A DNA stretch of 64,000 nucleotides from Pipra filicauda (taxonomy: Eukaryota; Chordata; Aves; Passeriformes; Pipridae), in contig NW_024104302.1 in the NCBI RefSeq assembly GCF_003945595.2, positions 2,064,408 through 2,128,407 on the forward strand, given 5' to 3'. This document shows, piece by piece, positions 55,700 through 64,000 of this stretch (its first letter is position 1; every line of letters begins with the position of its first letter). Both the position numbers and the translations under genes were made by a program. Under the pieces are notes generated by a model. That model had not been told where the DNA came from. It ran no database searches and was given only the letters and a program-made list of their open reading frames with translations.

Positions 55700-58600
55700 T
55701 TGAGCTCTTCGAAACAAAATAATGATTTTTTTTATCCAGATGGAGTTATTGTGATTAATTGCGCCGTGCCAGTTCTCCTTTCCATGGGCAAGTGGCAAAT
55801 TCCCATCTTTTCCAGCCGTGGTTCTAGTGAGATCAGCAAACTTTCTCTGAGGAGGGGATGTGCCCGTGTGGGTCCTTCCAATCCTCTGCGGTGCCTCTGC
55901 GGATGGTGGTGTCTGTGCCAGCAACTGGGGATGCAGGAGGGGAGATGCACTGCCAGAGACCCTGCCACGGGTCTTTGATCTCTGGAAAAACCTTCCTGCC
56001 GTGGGGCTGGTGTCCTGCCGTGGGCCTTGCCCCATGCACAGGAGCATCATGCCTGGCGCTGTGCGTGTGCTCACAGCGGGAAGAGCACTTGACGGATAAT
56101 ACCATGTTGTTTTGTGATGTGAAGTGCCAAAACATCACAGCCTGGGCCTGGCGTGTGCTGGAGCTGTCAGGAGCTGTTAATTCAGGTGCAGGCGAGGCAT
56201 TTCAGGACGTGCTCTGGGTTGATGGAGGGCATCAGCTGAGCGTGGCATGTTGTGGTGGGGCTGCTCTGCTGCCAGAGCCTCAGAGCCTGGCCTTGTGCTC
56301 AGGGGGGATGCAGCACTCCCGTAACAGGAGAGGGGGCTTTGCGTGGGGTATTTGGCAGCTCAAACTTAACCTCATCAGGAGCAACTGAAAAACAAAAAAA
56401 GGTTTAGAACCTCCTCCAGTGAGGGAGCTCAGGTTTGAAGCTCCTGCAACCTGCTGCCCTTCCTGAGTGCCCTGAAGTTGTTGGAGCTGGTGGGGCAGCC
56501 AGGAGCTGCTCCGGACCTGGGAGCATCTGTGAACAAAGGCCATGGGCTCCTTTGTGTGCAGGACCAGGCCAGTGCTGTTTCGCCTGCTCTAACTAGAGGC
56601 CGATCCCCTGCTGCCATCTCCTCCTCATTAAACTTCAAGCTGCTCTCCTTCCCCTTTGAATTCTTCCACTCATCTTCCCTATAAAGCCCCATTGAAAGGG
56701 CTCCTGGTGCCGGGATCTGACTCGAACGCTTCCCATTGATGCTGGTGAGGTCTTGACAAGCTCCTTTCTCTGCCTGCTCCTGCTGCGTGTTCCTGAGGAT
56801 CCTCTTCAAAACTGCTGAAGCTTTTGTACAGTGTCTGCGGGGGCTTCGTTAGTGGCTGCCCCGGCTTCGTCAGCCCTTGGTGTCACTGCTGGGCAGCTCT
56901 GGGCAGGGGGTGCGTGTGGTGGGGGACCTCGGGGTACAGTTCTCTGGGCTGCACTGGGCCCTGGGTACCCTTGTCTGTGGGAAGACTCTGTGCTGTGGCT
57001 GCTGAGGCCGGGGCTGTCTGAGCGGGCGGCCACTAATCCCCGGCTGCTCCAGGAAGGGGGGGACCGGAGATCGCTTGTGTGTAGCGTAAGTGCTTCTAAA
57101 ATAGAGTCTTTTCTTGTGCTGCATTTATTGAATTGCTTTAACTGCCTCTTCCCCTTCCTTAAAAGCCTCAGCGACTGTAATTGCAGCTGCTTGCACGTTC
57201 CCACCACCGAGCTCAGCCCCTCACATGCTGTGGCTGTGTGACAGGGCCCCCAGTGCTGCTGCCCTTGGCTTCTGGGGTGTGTGTGCAAGGACAGAGCTCT
57301 GGGAGGGGCTCTGGTAGCCCCTATGGCACCCACACTGCTCTGTACCAGGAGCTGCTGGAGCTGCACGTGATGAGCTTGGGCTGCCCCTCACAGCCACTGA
57401 CCCCAGGACCTGGTGCCTGCTCCTGCGCAGCCCCTGTCTGAGGCTTGGGCTGTGGGGGTGCTCTGTGCCCCCCAGCTTCTCACTTTGGGGTGACTCCACA
57501 CTGGGGGTCACAGCTGCTCTCCCCTGGAACCTCCACTCCCTAAGAAGCCCCTGCGCTGTAGATGTTTTTGCGTGAAGCACCACTGAGGCTTCCCTGCTGC
57601 TGTTCTGGGCAGCTCAGCTCTACGTCTGCTGGCTGTGTCCTGCCTGGTGAGGCTGAAGGCCTCTCTAGCAGCCAGAGGGAAGGGTTGGTCAGGCCTAGGG
57701 CTGCATGTTTGCCAGATACTTCCTCTGCAGACAGTGTCCCGGGGGGACAGTGCTGCCTGGATGCTGATCAAATGGCTCTGGGGGCGGATGAGCCACTGGC
57801 CAGTGCCCGAGAGCTGCGGGAGCTTCCTCTGCCTTCCCCAGCATTCCTGGCTTCAGGAAGTGGTGGGAGAGGGATTAACCTTCTCCTGGCTGTGACCTGT
57901 GTGGGTGACTGAAGCCCATGACTGCCCCACATCCCATGGCTGAAGCCCCCCATATGTCTCAGCCCCTTCCCCATCGTGGTGCTGGGGGCAGGCTGAAGGT
58001 TCTCCCCAAGCGTTCTGTCCCCTCTGAGGGCTCCCCCCCGCCTGCCTCACTGTTTCCTGGGGGATTTCTCACTGTTCCCAGGAGCAAGTCCTGTTTCCCT
58101 GGGGTCCTGGCTTTGTGCAGAGAGGGGCTCAGATGGGGCTTGTTGGCACTGCTCTACCCTCGCTCTTCTACCCTTCCCACTCTGGGTAATGCCAGCCTGG
58201 TAGGGGGATATAAGGACTGGGCTCAGCAGCAATTGTCCTGCCCCCAGGTCCGATGTAGGGGGCTGAAGTGCACCCAGACATTCCTCTTACTCATGACTGA
58301 CTCTTCCAGGGTGGGTATTTTCACATGTTCCCCAAATTCTCCCTCCTGCTGCCCTCCCTTTCAGTGCTGACAGAGTTCCTGCCCTCCCTGCAGCCCTGCC
58401 CTGAAAGCATCGCCGGGGAATGGCTCCTGCTGAAGGTGAACCCCGGTGTAACCAGCATCCCAGCACCCCCCTCTCATCCCACCAAGGAGGAGGGAGGACA
58501 CCTGAGGACAGAGCTGGAGGACGGGGAGAAGCTCATGTCAGCGTCTGCCCCTCACTGAGCGATGAGCAGGAGACGCTTGACACAGGGTTCAGAAAATGTC

Positions 58601-59399
58601 ACTGCTCACTGCAGGAGCGTCTGGCATTTGCGCCACTGGCCCTGTCACCTCGGGTGCCACTGGCCTTGCTGGCCCCTGTGGTGATGAGCAAACCCTGCTG
58701 GGGGGATGCTCAGGGGAAGGACAGATGCTGTGTTTAGCGGGGTGCCTGTGGTCCCTTCCGGGTGGCTCCTGGACCCAGTCTCCCGCTTGGAGCTTGTCTG
58801 GGGCCAATTGTCTGAGCTCGTGTCTGGGCTCCAGGAGCTGTGCTGGCTTTTGATGTCCCTGGGTGCCTCAGTGCAGACGGAGGGGGTGGCTCATGCATAA
58901 TGCAGGGCTCTGTAGGGTGTCTGAGCCCAGTTCCTGGAGGTTTGCAAAATTAAGTGCCTGTCAGGTGCCTATAAATTGTAGGGCTGATGTTACCCCTCAA
59001 CGATGGTGCAGCAGCACCAGCCCCTGCCTGCTCTGGCTCACTGCTGCCCGGGGTCCCTGCCCTGGCTGCAGTGGGTGTTTGGGGTCCCTACACCCCATTT
59101 GGTGGAGGGAGCTTTTTCTCCCTCAGCCTTGCTCTCCCTGTACCTGTCTTGTCCAGGGCAGCTTTCCAGTGTCATCCTGGGGGTTCTGGGGCCCCACATA
59201 CCAGCTGGGATGGGTGATGGCTCACCCAGCTCCTGCACCATGGCACTGTGCCCTGCCCACCACAGTTCCTCAGATGTGATTATTGCTTCTCTCGGGCTTC
59301 CTGACACAATTTGGAGGATCTGCCACCGTGGCCGGGATGACCCAGCTGGAGGACCTGCCCTTCCAAATACCTGTGCAGCAGCTCACAAGTGCGGGTGTG

Positions 59400-60270
59400 G
59401 GGCACCGCGGCACTCCCAGCACGGCGCTGGAGTTCTCCCAGCCGATCCCTGCTCCGGCGCAGGGTGGGGAGCGGAGCTGGCTCTCCCCTTGCCCCTGGCG
59501 CCATGTGTCACACACCGTCCTGCCCCGCTGATCGGACCGCCCAGCTCCCACCCGCCGTGGGAAGGCTCTGCCCCCGCCGCCCTCCGTTAGCGGGTCCCTC
59601 CACTGCCTGACCACCGTGCATTATGCACAGCCCATTACAGCCTCTCTGAGCCTGCCAGTGCTGCTTGACAGCACAAAAAATATTGGATTGGCAGGAGGAG
59701 CAGCGCCCTGCCGCGGCTCTGGGAAGGCGGCTGGGGCTGGCGATGGACGCGGGGGGATGCGGGACGCTCCCGGCCGGGGGGACAAGCGTGGCGGGGCTCC
59801 TGTTTCCCATCTGTCCGCTGCTCCCGGGAATGAGGGCTGGGGATTTCTCCCTGCGAGCGCCGGCCCGTGCGGCTGGCGAGGGCTCGGCCGCTCCTTGGGA
59901 ACAGCCGGCAGCGCTGGGACGAGCCGCGCCAAGCCCGTGCGCGCCGGGCCCCGCCGGGACGCCCCACGGAACCGCGTCCTCGGCCACCACCCGACGCCCT
60001 GAGTCAGCCACCGGGGGCTGGAGGGGCTCAGCCCCGTCCCCTCGCTCCCCAGGAGGGTGCTGGGGCCCGAGGCTGCCGCCCCAGCCCGGCTGGTCGCTGC
60101 GACCCTCGCGCTGTGCCGGCGGCTGGAGCGGAGCCAGGGCCGCGCGGCTGCCCCGGTCCAGCCCGGCGCAGGAATCGGGGCCGGTGCAGGTGGTAATTAG
60201 GTTGTTTGGAAGTGGGTGCTGCTGCGCCCAGGTATGCCGGGCGGCAGCTGCTCCCTTCGCCGCTTATCGC
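59400..60270 (+). promoter_or_regulatory. Second CpG-rich island inside JUP intron 1
   Basis: Dense CpG sequence about 1 kb before JUP coding exon 1. Near its 5' part are two directly abutting reverse CCAAT boxes (ATTGGATTGG, 59682-59691) and a 13-nt palindrome GTGCATTATGCAC at 59616-59628. It could be an alternative JUP promoter or an orphan island. No exon was identified. Confidence 0.45.
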
Positions 60271-60378
60271 CTCTGAAACTCTGACTCATCCCACTCCTGC
60301 GTGGCCTGGAAGGGGCAGGAATCCCGGCGGATGCCTGGGTGATGGGTCAGCGGCGGCAGGGCTGGGCGGGCGCTGTCT

Positions 60379-60439
60379 CCATCCCTCCCTCCCTGCCTGC
60401 TTCCATCCCTCCATCCTTGCCTGCCTCCATCCCTCCTGG
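60379..60439. repeat. CCATCCCTCC-type pyrimidine repeat in JUP intron 1
   Basis: Three imperfect copies of a roughly 20-nt CCATCCCTCC(N)TGCCTGC unit. Low complexity, non-coding. Confidence 0.7.
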
Positions 60440-61239
60440 CCGTGCTGGGGGCCTGGATGCGGGGCTGGTGACTCACAGCCCTGCGGCCTCTGCCTGCACC
60501 CTGCTGAGCTCAGGCATTAATCCGTGAGCCATCCTCCCTCCCCCTGCGTCCCCAAATTAAAGGCAAGGAAAGCCCAGCCCTGCTCCCAGCAACCTTGGCT
60601 GGTTTGTCCTGAGTGTTGGGATGTGCCGGGTTGCCCTGTCCCGGCCCCGCGTGGGGAGCGCCCAGCCCCGGACCACGCCGTGGGCGCCTGTGGTGCTGAG
60701 CACCCGCAGGAGAGCCGAGCTGGTGGTTTTGCCTGCTTATTTTTAGGTGCTTTGGGAACATCCCAGAGAGCTTCTAAAAGGGTTCATTTTATTCTTGGAG
60801 CTCTAGCCATGTGGAGCTTGGAGCTCCTGGCATGTCCCCAGCTCTTTGCAGGTCCTCTCTCTGGAAAGGGTCTTTAAAAAGCTCATGGGCAGCTGGGGGA
60901 CCCTGGACTGGGGGATCTGACTGAGAGGCCCCCCTGTGCTGGGCAGAGCCTGCCCAAACCTTGGCTGTGGTGGTGGTGAGACACGGCCTTGTGAGACGCA
61001 GCCGTGGTTCATGTCTGAACACGAGCAGCAAAGTGCTGAGCTGTGGGTTCGTCATCCCGGTGCTGCCTTTCATCTCCCGTGGGGGAGGAGGGCAGATAGG
61101 GATCGGCTCCATCTCCTCGTGGGCTGTGCAGGGGCCAGCTGCTGCATTTTTCGGGGCAGGAGAGGGGCAGGAGGGTGCTGTGGTGACCTGGGCTCTCCCA
61201 GAGGTGTAACCTCTCCCCTTCCTGCCCTGCAGAACAGCC

Positions 61240-63777
61240 ATGGAGGTGATGAACATGATGGAGCAGCCAATCAAGGTGACGGAGTGGCAACAGACCTACA
61301 CCTACGACTCCGGAATCCACTCCGGCGTCAACACCCAGGTGCCCTCCGTCAGCAGCAAGTGCCTCGGGGACGATGATGAGGTGTATGGGAAGCAGTACAC
61401 CATCAAGAAGACAACCACCACAAGTTACTGCCAGGGAGGGAGCCAGGGCCAGAGCCAAGCGCAAGGTAAGGGGCTGCGGGGCCAAGCACATCTGTGGGCT
61501 CAGCTGCTCAGCTCCTGCTTTCCTCCCCTGTAGCCGTGCTGCTTCTGGGCACTCCTCCATGCCGCCTTCCACACCCCAGGAGTTGTTGCTGCCTAAAATA
61601 TGCTCCCTCCCATCCTCCTCCCCAGCGCCAAGAGGCTCTCGTGTGGGGGCGGTGTGGCCAGCCCGCGCTGGTACTGAGCTGCACACACATCCGAGCGCGC
61701 CAGCAGGTTGGCTTGAGATGGGAACAGCTGATCCCAGCCCACGGATCTGCCACCTGCTCTGCTGCCTGTCTGCCTGCTGGGAAACCTGTCCCAGCGTGGC
61801 TGCCAGAGCTGCCAGCATGTGCCGGAACACCACGGCACCGGCCTGGCTTCCCCCACTGAGGCGAGAGCGACGCGGAGCTGCAGCCCCACAGTGAAGGAGA
61901 TGCTTCCCCCAGCTTTATCCCCTCAAAGTGTCTGCTCCGCTCACCTCTGTGGTTTCCTGTCAGCGTTAGGCCCTGAAAGGTTTATTTTCCAGCTCCCCCA
62001 GGAGTCAGAGCCCCCCTGAGCCCCGCGCGGTCCATGTGCCGTAGAGGTGGGGACTGCGGGCGGTGCCGCAGCATCTCGCTTATCTCAGCATCCTTGACAG
62101 GGAAGGCCTCGGTGTCCTTTTTCCCGGTGCCAGCTGGTCCCAAGTTGCAAATATCCTTAATTTTTTAATTAATGGGCCTTGTGTGACAACTGCTTCATCA
62201 TGCTGCCTAATTGACTGTTGTCTTATCTCTGTGCTGCTGTATCTGTGTATGCTTTGAAGCTCCGGCTCCATGCAGAGCGTACCGGGACTGCTGATGTGGC
62301 CCGTGTTGCTGCACTAAGCTCTTGCTCATCTAGTTGGGATTGGGAAGCAGGGCTGGGAGTGCTCCTTGGAGAGAGGCTGAGCCTTATGCTGCCTCCCTGT
62401 CCACCCCTGCAGCGGACATGGAGGCTCAGCTGGCCATGACTCGTGCCCAGCGTGTCCGGGCTGCCATGTACCCCGAGACGGTGGAGGACCGCTCGCTCCT
62501 CATCACCACCCAGCTGGAGGGGCAGCAGACCAACGTGCAGCGCCTGGCAGAGCCCTCCCAGATGCTGAAGTCGGCCATCGTGCACCTCATCAACTACCAG
62601 GACGATGCCGAGCTGGCCACACGCGCCATCCCGGAGCTCACCAAGCTGCTCAACGACGAGGACCCAGTAAGGAATTGGGGTTTCCTGCATGTGTCTGTCT
62701 CTGTGCATTCAGCTGCTGTGCTGGCGGGTTGCACTTCCCTGACACAGCCGGGCTCTCATCCCCGTGGGGCTCCGAGGCCGTGTCTGGCTCCTTCCTCTTG
62801 GCAAAACTCTGGTTGCCTCCTCCCTGTACCAGGACTGAGCCCACCTTTGCTCACCCATATCCCCTCACAGCCTGGCCTTGCTGTGGGACCCCCCTCTCAC
62901 AGCCGGCTCCTCTCGCCCCAGGTGGTTGTCAGCAAGGCAGCCATGATTGTGAACCAGCTGTCCAAGAAGGAGGCGTCGCGCCGCGCGCTGATGCAGTCGC
63001 CGCAGATCGTGGCGGCCGTGGTGCGCACCATGCAGAGCACCAGCGACCTGGACACGGCCCGCTGCACCACCAGCATCCTGCACAACCTCTCGCACCACCG
63101 CGAGGGCCTGCTCTCCATCTTCAAGTCTGGTGGCATCCCAGCCCTCGTCAGGATGCTGAGGTATGTGGTGGGGGCGGGGGCTCCAGGGGGGATGGCGGAG
63201 CCAGGTGGTCCCTCCCAGGCTGGGGGCAGGGGAGGGGAGGGCTCATGCTGCCCCTCGGTGTGGATCTTCCTGCTCACCGAAACAAGGGAGTGGGAGGCTG
63301 GGAGCCTGTGAAAGTCCCTGGGCTTTGCTGCATTTGGAGCCTGGAGGGGAGCGGTCCCCTACACTGCCCTGGCCATGGAGATGGGGCTCAGGCTCTGCTC
63401 TGCCCTGAGGAGGGAGTGTCCCTTCCCTGGGACCACACAGCATGGTGGGCTTTCACTGGATCCTGCTGAAGGGTGCTGGTGGGAGCTGGGCTTGGGGCAG
63501 CCCTGTGGGCTCCCCTTCACCTCAGTGAGCCCGGTGGAGCTCCCACACTGATGTGGTCCTGCCACCTGCCCTCAGCTCACCTGTGGAGTCGGTCCTTTTC
63601 TACGCCATCACCACCCTGCACAACCTGCTGCTGTATCAAGAGGGGGCTAAGATGGCCGTGCGCTTGGCTGACGGGCTGCAGAAGATGGTTCCCCTGCTGA
63701 ACAAGAACAACCCCAAGTTCCTGGCCATCACCACCGACTGCCTCCAGCTTCTGGCCTACGGGAACCAGGAGAGCAAG
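61240..63777 (+). CDS. JUP: Junction plakoglobin (gamma-catenin), 5' part, runs off the window
   Basis: Armadillo-repeat protein linking desmosomal and classical cadherins to the cytoskeleton, and a beta-catenin paralogue. Four coding exons are present: 61240-61465, 62413-62666, 62922-63160, 63576-63777. Together they encode 307 residues. The last donor, CAAG|GTGGGA, leads into an intron that reaches the right edge. The N-terminus [18 protein letters not shown] is followed by the beta-TrCP degron-like DSGIHS (residues 23-28). Next come the alpha-catenin-binding segment and armadillo repeats 1-4 ([61 protein letters not shown]). Exon 2 begins with a 7-nt leader after AG at 61231-61232. JUP is preferred over CTNNB1 from the MEVMN start and the neighbours. 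Confidence 0.95.
62140..62235. promoter_or_regulatory. AT-rich candidate enhancer in JUP intron 2
   Basis: TTAATTTTTTAATTAATGG is followed by a CTGCTTCATCATGCTGCC segment and CCTAATTGAC, an isolated AT-rich island in GC-rich DNA. A GATA-like CTTATCT occurs at both flanks (about 62080 and 62221). Function is inferred only. Confidence 0.3.
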
Positions 63778-64000
63778 GTGGGACAGGGACCCAGCCTGCC
63801 TGTGGTGTGGGGTCCTGCCAGAGGGAGGGCAGGGGGGGCTGTTGCCCAACCTTGCACCTCGGAGATGGAAGCCTGGGAGGGAGCGGTGGAGACCCCACCA
63901 CGTGGTGTGCCCCTGGCGAGGTGACCAGAGCACTCCTGCGTGCCAAGGGGTACCTGGTTTATGTCCTGGCATGAGCTGGGGAATCCTGAGGGGAGGTCCC

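Larger units (their letters stand above)
52461..61232 (+). other. JUP: Probable JUP intron 1, non-coding
   Basis: About 8.8 kb without supported exons up to the acceptor at 61231-61232. Composition alternates between GC-rich segments and short AT-rich islands (about 52.80, 54.37-54.48, 55.44-55.78, 57.08-57.20 kb) that look like candidate conserved enhancers. A second CpG-rich patch lies at 59.4-60.3 kb. No mobile element was recognised. Confidence 0.55.

Noticed and set aside
50000..61200. An additional gene or tRNA/miRNA between P3H4 and JUP
   Set aside because: No conserved coding block, splice-supported exon, or recognisable RNA fold was seen by eye. A covariance-model search (Infernal/Rfam) or RNA-seq would be decisive.

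Overview
This is an ordinary, intron-rich vertebrate nuclear locus. It is almost certainly from a bird. Three fragments of CR1 LINEs, the dominant avian retrotransposon, lie at about 23.83, 32.55 and 33.49 kb. Introns are short, GC-rich CpG-island promoters alternate with moderately AT-rich introns, and genes are densely packed, as on an avian microchromosome. The gene set and order match the mammalian ACLY-KLHL11-KLHL10-NT5C3B-FKBP10-P3H4-JUP block (human chr17q21, read in reverse). I cannot name the species.

Layout from left to right: 1-3471 is non-coding DNA upstream of, or in, the first intron of ACLY. ACLY (+, 3483-21609) is complete in 28 coding exons whose lengths and phases sum to 1101 codons plus stop. 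KLHL11 (+, 23290-25600) has two coding exons and a probable 3.7 kb 3' UTR. KLHL10 (-, 29649-32992) has five exons and converges on KLHL11. NT5C3B (+, 34033-37538) has nine exons and is divergent from KLHL10. FKBP10 (-, 39710-44207) has ten exons and converges on NT5C3B. P3H4 (+, 45821-49113) has seven exons and is divergent from FKBP10. JUP (+, coding from 61240) is cut by the right edge after four coding exons. Its CpG-island promoter is probably at 51.2-52.5 kb, with a roughly 9 kb first intron. All splice junctions were assigned by reading GT/AG signals, reading phase and family knowledge. One ACLY intron has a GC donor.

Functionally the genes are a mixed neighbourhood: cytosolic acetyl-CoA synthesis (ACLY), two CUL3 substrate adaptors (KLHL11, KLHL10), an m7GMP/CMP nucleotidase (NT5C3B), two ER collagen-maturation factors sharing an upstream region (FKBP10 and P3H4), and a desmosome/adherens-junction armadillo protein (JUP). 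The FKBP10-P3H4 head-to-head pair is the only one whose arrangement hints at a shared pathway.

No undescribed gene system, mobile cassette, CRISPR array or RNA gene was recognised. The items worth a second look are non-coding: a seven-copy 36-bp minisatellite beside the KLHL11 promoter, a promoter minisatellite that multiplies a splice-donor-like octamer at JUP, a CR1 that abuts a KLHL10 splice donor, the GC-AG intron and 30-nt microexon of ACLY, and several candidate enhancers plus a second CpG island inside JUP intron 1.
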